Assembly (NCBI GenBank): GCA_017518705.1
Contig: JAFWUC010000044.1
Span: forward strand, 1-21,388
DNA: 21,388 nucleotides
Reading direction: 5' to 3'
Source: Clostridia bacterium
GTDB taxonomy: Bacteria > Bacillota_A > Clostridia > Christensenellales > Aristaeellaceae
Shown here: positions 13,235 through 20,979 of the stretch, piece after piece
Layout: each line of letters begins with the position of its first letter
Numbering within the stretch: position 1 is the first letter of the stretch
Notes under the pieces: generated by a model
Told to the model about the DNA's origin: nothing
The model's database searches: none
Seen by the model: the letters and a program-made list of their open reading frames with translations, nothing else
Position numbers and translations under genes: made by a program

Positions 13235-14143
13235 ATGGCAAACAAACAGATCGATTTCGTGACCCCGGCCGGCATCAGCGTACAGGCTCCGCCCCATATC
13301 AAAAAGCCCAGGTCCAAGTATACGGTGTTCAACTTCGTGAACGCCTTCATATTCGTCGTGGTGTGCCTTATCGTGCTGGTGCCCATCTGGAAGGTGCTGA
13401 TCGACTCGCTGGACCTGACCACCGGCTACGGACTTAAGCTGCTGCCCACCAAGTTCGGCCTGGACGGCTATATGTCCGTGTTCTCGAACCGCTCGCTGCT
13501 AAGGCCGCTGCTGGTGAGCGTTTACACCACCGTGACGGGCACGCTGATCGGCCTACTGCTCTCCACCATGGGCGCTTACGTGCTCATACAGTGGGATATG
13601 CCCTTCCGCACGACCCTGGCCAACCTGCTTCTGTTCACCATGATCTTTTCCGGCGGCATGATCCCCAGCTATCTGGTCATGCGCGGCATCGGCCTTACGG
13701 ACAACCCCTGGGGCCCGATACTGCTGCCCGCGATCAACGTGTACAACCTGGTGCTGATGCGCAACTTCTTTGAGGGCAGACCCAGGTCCCTCTTCGAGAG
13801 TGCGGACCTGGACGGCTGCAGCCCCATGGGCGCGTTCTGGCGCATCGCGCTGCCCCTGTCCAAGGCGGCGCTGGCGTCCATAGGCCTGATGTTCGCTGTG
13901 GCGTACTGGAACGACTACACCAACTTCAAGCTCTACATCACCGACCGCAACCTCTACAACTTCCAGATGAAGCTGAGGGACATGATGCAGTCCTCCGACC
14001 TGCCCGAATCCGTGGGCAGCGCCACGGAGAACACCATCAAAAACGCCTGCATCATCACCGCCATACTGCCGTTCATGGTACTGTATCCCTTCCTGCAGAA
14101 GTACTTCGTGAAGGGCATCAACATCGGCGCGGTCAAGGAATAG
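13235..14143 (+). CDS. ABC sugar importer permease, LplC/YtcP type
   Basis: Second inner-membrane subunit of the importer, 302 residues, with about six membrane helices; the first is near 33-53 (NFVNAFIFVVVCLIVLVPIWK). The EAA loop is ESADLDGCSPMGAFWRIALPLSKA (188-211). The strings SGGMIPSYLV and MRNFFEG, and the C-terminal YPFLQKYFVKGINIGAVKE, are typical of the YtcP/LplC carbohydrate permeases. AGGAGG precedes the ATG. It is the last gene of the unit: the terminator at 14161-14191 follows directly and no ATPase gene is present. The imported sugar cannot be read from the permeases; the neighbouring fucosidase makes fucose-containing oligosaccharides a reasonable guess. Confidence 0.94.
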   Translation: MANKQIDFVTPAGISVQAPPHIKKPRSKYTVFNFVNAFIFVVVCLIVLVPIWKVLIDSLDLTTGYGLKLLPTKFGLDGYMSVFSNRSLLRPLLVSVYTTVTGTLIGLLLSTMGAYVLIQWDMPFRTTLANLLLFTMIFSGGMIPSYLVMRGIGLTDNPWGPILLPAINVYNLVLMRNFFEGRPRSLFESADLDGCSPMGAFWRIALPLSKAALASIGLMFAVAYWNDYTNFKLYITDRNLYNFQMKLRDMMQSSDLPESVGSATENTIKNACIITAILPFMVLYPFLQKYFVKGINIGAVKE

Positions 14144-14160
14144 ACCCGCAATACAACTTA

Positions 14161-14191
14161 TACCGCAGCGTTTCCGCTGCGGTATTTTTTT
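14161..14191 (+). terminator. Rho-independent terminator of the importer operon
   Basis: A 10-bp perfect stem TACCGCAGCG/CGCTGCGGTA with a TTTC loop, followed by seven T residues. Confidence 0.95.
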
Positions 14192-14244
14192 AACGCGAAT
14201 ATAACCCAAAGTGGACTCTGCTTGCCTTTTTGGACTTTCGGATG

Positions 14245-14253
14245 TGGTATAAT
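14245..14253 (+). promoter_or_regulatory. Orphan extended -10 promoter
   Basis: TG-G-TATAAT (14245-14253) is an extended -10 element without a good -35 box. The next plus-strand feature is the stem-loop and T run at 14280-14313, not a gene. Confidence 0.5.
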
Positions 14254-14279
14254 GGTACAGTCGAAAAACGAAACGAACG

Positions 14280-14313
14280 GCGCGCCCGTACACTTAAGTG
14301 CGGGCGCGCTTTT
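14280..14313. terminator. Terminator-like hairpin 3' of the fucosidase operon
   Basis: The 9-bp stem GCGCGCCCG/CGGGCGCGC (14280-14288 with 14301-14309) closes a loop that itself contains the palindrome CACTTAAGTG. TTTT follows on the plus strand; on the minus strand the hairpin is followed by a looser T-rich run. It could end the minus-strand operon, a short plus-strand transcript, or both. Confidence 0.65.
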
Positions 14314-14328
14314 ATGCCGATATCGGCG

Positions 14329-15288
14329 TCAGAACTTAAGATCCTCGCGGGACCTTATCGCTTCCCCGAACTCCTTAAGCCGTTGATACTCGAGCTTCGT
14401 AAAATCGCCTTCGGCGTCCGGGCCCATGTTGATCAGGAAATTGCCGCCGTGCTCCCGGGTGAAACGGTACCACTTGAGCAGGTCGTCCAGGCTCTTTACG
14501 GTGTGCTCGTCCCGCTTGGTGTAGCCCCAGCAGCAGTTGAGCTCCCCGCAGTATTCCCACCATCTGCCCTTGAAATCCGCCTCGTATTCCTCCTCGGTGG
14601 GCAGGCGGCACTCGGTGGTGGCGAAGTCCGTGTCGTCGCCCCTGCCGATCACGATGCCCGGCTGCAGGGCGCGGATGCTGTCTTCGTCCAGTATGTGGCG
14701 CCACTTGCCGTCGAACCAGATAAGGTCGATCCTGCCCCAGTTGGTGAGTAGCTCCCTGACCTGTCCGCGCACTATGGCGTGCTCGTAGTCGGTGAGCTCC
14801 CTGGGTATCTCGCTTCTGCGGTCCTCCTGCCAGCCGCCGTAGGGCAGGTACTCGCCTGCGGTGCGGAAGTCCGGCGGGGAATAGTACAGGCCCGCTTTCA
14901 GCCCGTACTTACGGCAGGCGGCTATGAACGGCGCGATCAGGTCCCGCCCGCCCATGTAGATGCGGGTGTTGAAGTCGCCGTAGCGGCTGGGCCACAGGCA
15001 GAAGCTGTCGTGGTGCCGCGAGGTGAGCACCGCGTAGCGGCAGCCCGCTTCGGCGGCGGCGGCGATCCACTTGTCCGCGTCGTAGCGGCCGGGATCGAAC
15101 TTTTTCGCCAGGGCGAAGTACTCTTCCGGCGGGCACACCCGGGGGGAGTATTTGAAGTCCTTGAACATGCCCCAGCTCAGGTCCAGGTATCCGTCCACGG
15201 AGGCGATGCCCCAGTGGATGAACAGCCCCAGCCCCGCCTTGGGGAACCACTGGGCGTCCGGGTGGAGATTTGGATGTACGGTCTGCAT
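14329..15288 (-). CDS. Alpha-L-fucosidase, GH29 catalytic domain only
   Basis: Glycoside hydrolase family 29 enzyme, releasing alpha-linked L-fucose. The 319-residue protein shows LGLFIHWGIAS (20-30), TSRHHDSFCLW (89-99) and DLIWFDG (188-194). D193 is the expected nucleophile, and E226 in DFATTECRLP is a candidate acid/base residue. The late motif NFLINMGPDAEGDF (283-296) is also typical. Many GH29 enzymes are 400-500 residues with a C-terminal beta-sandwich, absent here. There is no signal peptide, so the substrate must be imported. GGAGG lies five bases before the ATG, and the DUF4127 gene ends 12 bases upstream. It is the last gene of the operon, ending before the hairpin at 14280-14313. 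Confidence 0.92.
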   Translation of the reverse strand: MQTVHPNLHPDAQWFPKAGLGLFIHWGIASVDGYLDLSWGMFKDFKYSPRVCPPEEYFALAKKFDPGRYDADKWIAAAAEAGCRYAVLTSRHHDSFCLWPSRYGDFNTRIYMGGRDLIAPFIAACRKYGLKAGLYYSPPDFRTAGEYLPYGGWQEDRRSEIPRELTDYEHAIVRGQVRELLTNWGRIDLIWFDGKWRHILDEDSIRALQPGIVIGRGDDTDFATTECRLPTEEEYEADFKGRWWEYCGELNCCWGYTKRDEHTVKSLDDLLKWYRFTREHGGNFLINMGPDAEGDFTKLEYQRLKEFGEAIRSREDLKF

Positions 15289-15300
15289 ATCTGCCTCCGT

Positions 15301-16713
15301 TTAACCGAGCTTTACGTCGCACTCGAACAGCCTGTCCCAGGGCAGGGTGTATCCGGCGCGGGCAAAGCCCTCTGTTTTCATGGCGTTGCCCCAGCCGTCC
15401 GAAAGCGCTTCCGCAAGCAGGGAGTTTATGAGCGCCTCCGCGGCGGGCTTGTCTTTAAGGGAATACTGATCCTCGCCCTTTTCGGCAAGGAGAAGGGCGG
15501 CTTTCTGGCGGATCACGCTTTCGTAGAGCAGGTCGTCCAGGATCCGCTCCCACTTGAAGGCGGGGTCGGGGCGGCCTTTCAGCGCGTCCGCGCGGATCAG
15601 GGAAAGCATGGTGCCCATGGAGTTCACCGAGGTGTTCCAGCCGGAATAGCCGAGCAGGGGCCTGAGCAGCCCCCGGTCCCTTAGGCGCCGCATCAAATAC
15701 AGGCTGCTGCCGTTCGCGAACTCCGCGTCCAGCAGGTAGCTCGGCGTTTGCAGCAATTTTTCCAGCGCATCAATGTCTTTTGACGGTTCAGGCGGCTGCC
15801 AGGCGGCTTCGCCCTGTTCGTTTTCGGGGGTGTGGACGACCAGGCGCACGGGCGCAGCGAGGTCCGGGACCAGGTCAAGGTACTTCATGCAGCTAAGCAG
15901 GTTTTCCCTGAAAGGCCTGTCCTCGTAGCGGGCGACGAATGAACCGTCCCCGCGGGTGTAAGTGACGCTGACAGGCAGGGGAGACGGACCCGTCGCCCGT
16001 ATGCACGCCATCATGCCGCCCTCGTCCGCACCGTTGTGCACGAAGGTGTCGCTTAGCCGGTTTTCGCTTATGTATCGCGCTATCTCCGCCTGTTCGCGCC
16101 GGTGGAAGCCGTATTCCTGGGCGTCCTCCTGCAAAAGCATGAGGGAGGAAATGATCCCCTGCTTTTTCAGCTCCAGCAGCTTCATGTTCACCGCGTGGTT
16201 GCGTTTTCTGACGCGCCGGTAGGCGGAAAGGACGTGTTCCGGCAGCAGCGCCTCGTATTTTTTATCGACCGCCTCGGTGTCGCCGCCCTCCTGCCACGCC
16301 CGCCCCCAGGCGACGGAGTATTCGGTCATGAGCTCGTACGCCCTTAAGTCGCCCCGGCAGAAGGCGGAGACGGATGAGCGCATAATGAGCCCGAAGGCGT
16401 GCACGGGCACGCGGCGGGCGACGTCTTTGAGTATCTCGAGGCGATTTAGCGCGGTCTCAAGCGAAACGTCGGGCGTGCGGGAGGCAAGGATGCCGCCGTA
16501 CAGGAGCATTTCAGCGGAGACCGCCGCCGCGCCGCATTCAGGCAGTTCCTCCCGTATGAACGCCTGCAGCCCGCCTGTGTCCGCGGGACGGCGGAAACAG
16601 TCCATTATACTGGCGGGCGGCGCGACGACCCCGTGCTCCGTGCCTGAAAGCAGCCTTCCGGGCCACAGGTAGTTGCAGGGGCGGCTGTCAAGGGGCAGGT
16701 ACAGTATCCTCAT
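15301..16713 (-). CDS. DUF4127 family protein
   Basis: A 470-residue protein of a widespread family with no established function. The family's landmarks are visible: the N-terminal LPLDSRPCN (6-14), QEDAQEYG (195-202), NGADEGG (227-233) and LLGYSGWNTSVNSMGT (353-368). It has no signal peptide or membrane segment, so it is probably cytoplasmic. The start is the ATG at 16713, which overlaps the TGA of the upstream TIM-barrel gene as ATGA, a classic sign of translational coupling. A longer frame upstream is open but runs through that gene. Its place between an unknown barrel and a fucosidase suggests a role in handling glycans or sugar acids, which is inference only. Conserved Asp, Glu and His residues in the motifs would suit a metal-dependent or glycosidase-like enzyme. 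Confidence 0.92.
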   Translation of the reverse strand: MRILYLPLDSRPCNYLWPGRLLSGTEHGVVAPPASIMDCFRRPADTGGLQAFIREELPECGAAAVSAEMLLYGGILASRTPDVSLETALNRLEILKDVARRVPVHAFGLIMRSSVSAFCRGDLRAYELMTEYSVAWGRAWQEGGDTEAVDKKYEALLPEHVLSAYRRVRKRNHAVNMKLLELKKQGIISSLMLLQEDAQEYGFHRREQAEIARYISENRLSDTFVHNGADEGGMMACIRATGPSPLPVSVTYTRGDGSFVARYEDRPFRENLLSCMKYLDLVPDLAAPVRLVVHTPENEQGEAAWQPPEPSKDIDALEKLLQTPSYLLDAEFANGSSLYLMRRLRDRGLLRPLLGYSGWNTSVNSMGTMLSLIRADALKGRPDPAFKWERILDDLLYESVIRQKAALLLAEKGEDQYSLKDKPAAEALINSLLAEALSDGWGNAMKTEGFARAGYTLPWDRLFECDVKLG

Positions 16714-17393
16714 AGCGCGTCGATGGCCCTTCTGAAGCGCTTTACGGCGTCGACGATGCCTTTTTCGGTCTTGCCCGTGACTATCGCGCCGATCATCAGC
16801 CCGCTCACTCCCGCACGGCACAGGTATTCCACGTCCGAAGGCTCGATCCTGCGCTGGGTGGGCACCACCATGGGCAGGCGCGTGGCGAGGCTGAGCTGCC
16901 TGTACGTCACCAGGTCGGCGAAGGAGAGGGGCCTGCCGTAGCCCTCGTGGGGCATCACGCTGGCTTCCAGCACGCCCGCGCCGAGCACCTCGTACTGGCT
17001 GACCTCTTCGGCGGTAAAGCCGCACGCCGCGGCCGCCATAAGGCACTGGCGCGTGGGCAGGAACGCCGTGGGCAGGTGGGCGGTGTAGAAGGAGATGAAG
17101 TCGAAGGGGGCAGTCTTTACCTGCTCCGCGTCCTTCATTATGGCTTCGCAGTCGGCGCCCGGCACGATGCCCACGGGACCTTCCGCCTCGCGGAAGATGC
17201 GGGCGAACACCTCGCGGTTCTCGTCGTAACTGCCCAGGGTCTCGCCGCCCGCATTGTGGTGCAGGCTTATGTGCACCTTCACCGCGTCGGCGCCCGCCCG
17301 GAACGCGGCTTTGGCCAGGTCCGCGTCGTTTACGGGCAGGCTCATTATGAGGGGCATGCGCTTTTTGTCGAACAACTCAAGAAACGGATTCAT
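16710..17393 (-). CDS. Uncharacterised (beta/alpha)8 TIM-barrel protein
   Basis: A 227-residue cytoplasmic protein with the rhythm of a small phosphate-binding TIM barrel. Strands are suggested by PLIMSLP (14-20), ADAVKVHIS (35-43), VGIVPG (74-79), FDFISFY (97-103), GVLEASVMPHEGYG (140-153), LPMVVPT (173-179) and VSGLMIGAIVTG (196-207). The last resembles the standard phosphate-binding GxxGxMIG loop. The HISLHHNAGG (41-50) and MPHEGYG stretches are good active-site candidates. It loosely recalls ribulose-phosphate-binding-type barrels such as NanE, but I do not recognise the family. The start at 17393 is chosen because GGGAGG is six bases upstream; the ATG at 17399 directly abuts it. It is first in the operon and overlaps DUF4127 by four bases. 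Confidence 0.82.
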   Translation of the reverse strand: MNPFLELFDKKRMPLIMSLPVNDADLAKAAFRAGADAVKVHISLHHNAGGETLGSYDENREVFARIFREAEGPVGIVPGADCEAIMKDAEQVKTAPFDFISFYTAHLPTAFLPTRQCLMAAAACGFTAEEVSQYEVLGAGVLEASVMPHEGYGRPLSFADLVTYRQLSLATRLPMVVPTQRRIEPSDVEYLCRAGVSGLMIGAIVTGKTEKGIVDAVKRFRRAIDAL

Positions 17394-17399
17394 ATACAT

Positions 17400-17405
17400 C
17401 CTCCC
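17400..17405 (-). promoter_or_regulatory. RBS that selects the TIM-barrel start
   Basis: Minus-strand GGGAGG is directly followed by ATGTAT and then ATG, so the second ATG (17393) has normal spacing and the first (17399) has none. Confidence 0.7.
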
Positions 17406-17415
17406 TTTCTACGGA

Positions 17416-17444
17416 ATGATACCACAAAACCTTTCGGGTGTAAA
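17416..17444 (-). promoter_or_regulatory. Promoter of the TIM-barrel/DUF4127/GH29 operon
   Basis: Minus-strand TTTACA (17439-17444), 17-base spacer, TATCAT (17416-17421). The start would lie near 17409, giving a leader of only about 16 bases with the RBS inside it. Confidence 0.75.
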
Positions 17445-17491
17445 GCGCATTCAAATAACCGTAATTTAACCCGCAGGGAACTGCACGAGCC

Positions 17492-17521
17492 TTGAATAAA
17501 TGGAGCATATTTTAATACAAT
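17492..17521 (+). promoter_or_regulatory. Promoter of the MATE/beta-helix operon
   Basis: TTGAAT (17492-17497), 18-base spacer, TACAAT (17516-17521), 30 bases before the chosen MATE start. Confidence 0.7.
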
Positions 17522-17538
17522 ATATGATGAGTAAATTC

Positions 17539-17544
17539 GGGAGG
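17539..17544 (+). promoter_or_regulatory. RBS that selects the MATE start
   Basis: GGGAGG lies six bases before the ATG at 17551. Earlier in-frame ATGs (17500, 17524, 17527) overlap the promoter or precede this site. Confidence 0.75.
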
Positions 17545-17550
17545 CGCGCG

Positions 17551-18936
17551 ATGCTTGCCGCTGTAAGGCACGAACTGGAAAAGCGTTTCGATTCTCGCAT
17601 GTTCACATATACGCAGCTCAGGGGCATGTTCATCCCTCTGCTGCTGGATCAGCTGTTCATATTCATCATAGGTCTTCTGTCCTCCGCGCTGGTATCCTCC
17701 TCGGGCGAGGGCTCCATGACCGCCGCCAACAACGCCAACGTCATAAACAGCCTGGCTTACGCCATTTTTTCAGCCATAGCGCTGGGCGCGGGCATCGTTA
17801 TCGCGCGCTCCAAGGGCGCCGGCGACGACAGGGGCATAAGCCGCGCCATCGCCCAGTCGTGCATCATATGCACCCTCGCGGGCTGCGCGCTGGGTCTGCC
17901 CATCTGCATTTTCGGCGTGGAGATCGTAAAGTTAATGTACCCCGGCGTGGACCACTCCATCGCCCTGAAATCCGGCGAATACTTAAGATACATGGGCCTG
18001 AGCCTGCTGCCCTACAGCCTGTTCAGCGCCATATTCAATACCTTCCGCTCCATGGGCGACACCAGGAGCAGCCTGATACTCACCGTGATCATCAACTCGG
18101 TGCACCTGGTGTGCTCCTTCGTGTTCATAAATGTCATGGAGATGGGCGTGCAGGGCGCGGGGCTCAGCTTCCTGGTTGCCCGCATAGTCGGCATGGCGTT
18201 CGCGGTGGGCTGGCTGGTCCGCCCCGCGATGAGCCCGAGGGTCAGGCTGAAGGACTTTCTGTCCTTTGACCACAGGATATTCGGCGACATACTGCGCCTG
18301 GGCATACCCCTGAGCGTGGAGCAGGTGCTGTTCCAGGGCGGGATGCTTTTGGTGCAGATGTACATCGCTACCCTGCCCACCTACCAGACCGACGCCCACG
18401 GCATAGCCAATTCCATATTCATGCTGTTATACTCGTTCTCCTACGCCATGACGGGCCTGGCGGCCACAGTGTGCGGGCAGACGATAGGCGCGAAGGACAT
18501 AAAGCTTACGCGCTTCTACGCGAAAAACCTGGTTTGGGTCGGTAGGTTCATAATGCTGGGCGCCATAATCGTGATCGGACCCCTGCTCCCGCTGGTGCTC
18601 AAGCTCTTCAGCCCCATGACGGAATCGCTGCCATACATCTGGGGAGCGGTGGCCATCGGCGCGCTGCCCATGCCGCTTATCTGGTGCGACGCCTTCGTGC
18701 TGACCACAGTGACGAGGTCCGCGGGCGACAGCGTGTTCGCAACGGTGATAAGCCTTACGGCGCTGCTGCTGGGCAGGATGGCCATAGGCTACGTGCTCAC
18801 GATAGCGCTGGGCATAGGCATCTGGGGCGTGTGGCTGGGGCAGCTGTTCGAGTGGGTGTTCCGCCTGCTCGTGTTCCGCCGCCGCTTTAAGGGCGCGGCC
18901 TGGATAAAGGTAAATATGGCCGAGGGCACGGTATAA
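17551..18936 (+). CDS. MATE family efflux transporter
   Basis: A 461-residue inner-membrane protein with about twelve hydrophobic segments. MATE proteins use an Na+ or H+ gradient to expel organic cations, drugs or metabolites. The family's two-lobe duplication is visible: SALVSSSGEGSMTAANNANVINSLAYAIFSAIALGAGIVIARSKGAGD in the first half and SVEQVLFQGGMLLVQMYIATLP..AHGIANSIFMLLYSFSYAMTGLAATVCGQTIGAKD in the second (strings split by membrane segments). FNTFRSMGDTR is the typical inter-helix loop. The start at 17551 fits the ribosome binding site; a longer form would overlap the promoter. The beta-helix gene follows after 11 bases. In a sugar locus it might export a glycan-derived compound, but the substrate is unknown. 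Confidence 0.93.
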   Translation: MLAAVRHELEKRFDSRMFTYTQLRGMFIPLLLDQLFIFIIGLLSSALVSSSGEGSMTAANNANVINSLAYAIFSAIALGAGIVIARSKGAGDDRGISRAIAQSCIICTLAGCALGLPICIFGVEIVKLMYPGVDHSIALKSGEYLRYMGLSLLPYSLFSAIFNTFRSMGDTRSSLILTVIINSVHLVCSFVFINVMEMGVQGAGLSFLVARIVGMAFAVGWLVRPAMSPRVRLKDFLSFDHRIFGDILRLGIPLSVEQVLFQGGMLLVQMYIATLPTYQTDAHGIANSIFMLLYSFSYAMTGLAATVCGQTIGAKDIKLTRFYAKNLVWVGRFIMLGAIIVIGPLLPLVLKLFSPMTESLPYIWGAVAIGALPMPLIWCDAFVLTTVTRSAGDSVFATVISLTALLLGRMAIGYVLTIALGIGIWGVWLGQLFEWVFRLLVFRRRFKGAAWIKVNMAEGTV

Positions 18937-18947
18937 GGCGGCAGCAA

Positions 18948-20954
18948 ATGGACTTTACGGACAGGATCTCACGCTTTTCGGGCAGACCGGGTTACTCTTT
19001 GACGGGTGACATATTCGTTTCGCCGCGCGGCAGCGACGGGGGAGACGGCAGCATCAAAGCGCCTTTCAGGACCATCGCCCGGGCGCAGCAAGCCGCAAGG
19101 CGCCTGGCGTCCGCTTCGGGCAGCGCCGCGGTCTGCGTGGGCGCGGGGGTATACCGCGAAACGCCGGACTTTGACGCTTCGGACAGCGGTTGCGCGTACC
19201 GCCCGGCGGGAGACGGCGAAGTGATACTGGACGCGTCGGAAGAGATAGGCGCGGACCGCTTTGAAAAGTACCGCGAAAACATTCTCGTGTGTGACCTTAA
19301 GTCCCTGGGGATCACCGCCGGGGACATAGGCGAGATCAAATACATAGGCATGTTCGGCACCGAAGCCAGGTATGACGGCTACGCACCGGGCGACAACGTG
19401 CAGCTGTACATGGGCGGCCGGAGGCTGGAACTCGCCGCGTATCCCGCAAAGGGGTTCCTGAAGCTTAAGGACGTAAGGGACCAGGGCGAGCCCAACGAGT
19501 ATCCCATCCACACCTATCACCCCGAAAACGCCGCCAAACGCGAGCCGCGGGCGGGCGAGTACGTGATGGACGAGGAGACCAACGCCCGGGTGGCGGGCTG
19601 GACGCACACGGACGAACTGTGGATGTACGGCTATCCGGCGGTGGACTGGGCGGACTGCTCCTGCCCCGTAAAGGTGGACACGTCCACTTCGTCGATCTTT
19701 CCCCGCTGCGTGAGCATATACGGAGCGTACCCCGGCGGACTGTACAGGTTCCTGAACGTGCTGGACGAACTGAAGTGCCCCGGGCAGTACTTTATCGACC
19801 GCAGGGAGCTCAAGCTCTACCTGATCCCTCCCGAAGGCTGCGAGGGGGAAAGCGTGCGCCTGTGCCTTAAGGAAAGGTCGGCAGTTGTCATAGACGGCGC
19901 GAACGCCCTGAGCATTGAGGGTTTCATGCTCAGGCACGGCAGGGTCGACGCAATAAGCGCGAAGGGCACTAACCTGCTTTTCAGGGACCTGGTCATCCAT
20001 TCTTTCGGCGGGAACGCGATAAGCGTCGAGGGCGAAGGCAATACCGTGTCGGGCTGCGAACTCTGCCGCCTGGGCAAGGGCGGCGTAAAGATAAAAGGCG
20101 GAGACCCGAAGCGCCTGGTAAAGGCGAACTGCACGGTGGAAAACAACCTGATACACCATAACGGGGAAATCTACATGGTATACACCCCCGGGGTCAGCGC
20201 CTCGGGCTGCGGGATCACGGTGGCGCACAACGAGATCTGCTTTTCTCCCCATACCGCGGTGCTGTATTACGGAAAATACATAAGCGTGGAATACAACCAC
20301 GTCCACCACGTGGTCAGCCACGCCTCGGACGCGGGCGCGATATATTCGGGCAGGGACTGGACGAACGTGGGCTGCCGGGTCAATTACAATTACGTGCACG
20401 ATATAGGCGACGGGGAATTCGCTCCCGACGGCATCTATTTCGACGACATGCTCTCCGGCCAGGAATGCCGGGGAAACATAGTGGTGAACGTGCGCAAAAA
20501 CGGGCTGCTGATGGGCGGCGGGCGCGACAACGTGATCGAAAACAACATTTTCGCCCACTGCATGAACGGCATCAAGTTCGACGACCGCGCGCGGGACGCC
20601 TTTGTGGGAAACGGCTGGGCAAAGGCGGTGCTTTACCCGAACAATCAGATATGGACGAGATTAAAGGACATCCCGGTAAACGAGGAACCCTGGTCGAGCC
20701 TGTATCCGGGCATGGCGAGGCTGCACGGCGACTTGTTGAGGGTGGACGATCCCGACTTCGCCCCCAATCCTACCGGCTGCCGCGTAGTCGGCAACATAAT
20801 AATCGGTTCGGCCATTAACCAGATACTGACATTTGAAAGCAACCGGCGCTACAGCGATATAAGCGGGAATTTCCTGTACGGCAGCGAAGAGGAGCTTAAA
20901 CAGCTTCCCAAGGGCTTTGAAAAGATACCGATAGATAAGATCGGCAGATACTGA
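18948..20954 (+). CDS. Right-handed parallel beta-helix protein, GH141-like
   Basis: A 668-residue protein of the pectate-lyase-like beta-helix superfamily. The N-terminal segment DIFVSPRGSDGGDGSIKAPFRTIARAQ (21-47) is the usual entry to such helices. The C-terminal third has repeated N-x-I/V coils (VENNLIHHNG, VEYNHVHHV, VNYNYVHDIG, RGNIVVN, IENNIFAH). The motifs GAIYSGRDW (about 463) and GIYFDDMLSG (about 494) resemble GH141, a family with reported alpha-L-fucosidase and xylanase members; I cannot confirm that assignment. There is no signal peptide, so it should act on imported oligosaccharides in the cytoplasm. Only a weak AAGGCGG precedes the ATG, and it follows MATE by 11 bases, suggesting coupling. 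The Na/Pi gene begins 25 bases after the stop. Confidence 0.82.
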   Translation: MDFTDRISRFSGRPGYSLTGDIFVSPRGSDGGDGSIKAPFRTIARAQQAARRLASASGSAAVCVGAGVYRETPDFDASDSGCAYRPAGDGEVILDASEEIGADRFEKYRENILVCDLKSLGITAGDIGEIKYIGMFGTEARYDGYAPGDNVQLYMGGRRLELAAYPAKGFLKLKDVRDQGEPNEYPIHTYHPENAAKREPRAGEYVMDEETNARVAGWTHTDELWMYGYPAVDWADCSCPVKVDTSTSSIFPRCVSIYGAYPGGLYRFLNVLDELKCPGQYFIDRRELKLYLIPPEGCEGESVRLCLKERSAVVIDGANALSIEGFMLRHGRVDAISAKGTNLLFRDLVIHSFGGNAISVEGEGNTVSGCELCRLGKGGVKIKGGDPKRLVKANCTVENNLIHHNGEIYMVYTPGVSASGCGITVAHNEICFSPHTAVLYYGKYISVEYNHVHHVVSHASDAGAIYSGRDWTNVGCRVNYNYVHDIGDGEFAPDGIYFDDMLSGQECRGNIVVNVRKNGLLMGGGRDNVIENNIFAHCMNGIKFDDRARDAFVGNGWAKAVLYPNNQIWTRLKDIPVNEEPWSSLYPGMARLHGDLLRVDDPDFAPNPTGCRVVGNIIIGSAINQILTFESNRRYSDISGNFLYGSEEELKQLPKGFEKIPIDKIGRY

Positions 20955-20979
20955 TAACACACCTCACGGAGGGATACAT

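Noticed and set aside
10609..13422. A 937-codon open frame on the minus strand, antisense to the importer genes
   Set aside because: It is a by-product of GC-rich codon bias opposite two obvious transporter genes; it is low-complexity in G, V, A, H and D, has no domain, and spans the divergent promoter.
16714..17046. Longer N-terminus for the DUF4127 protein
   Set aside because: The family's N-terminal PLDSRP motif begins a few residues after the ATG at 16713; the extra 111 residues are an Arg-rich shadow of the TIM-barrel gene.
17436..17455. Possible catabolite-responsive (cre-like) site near the TIM-barrel operon promoter
   Set aside because: TGTAAAGCGCATTCA resembles the pattern but has an extra base in the core and poor symmetry; it is mostly the -35 element.
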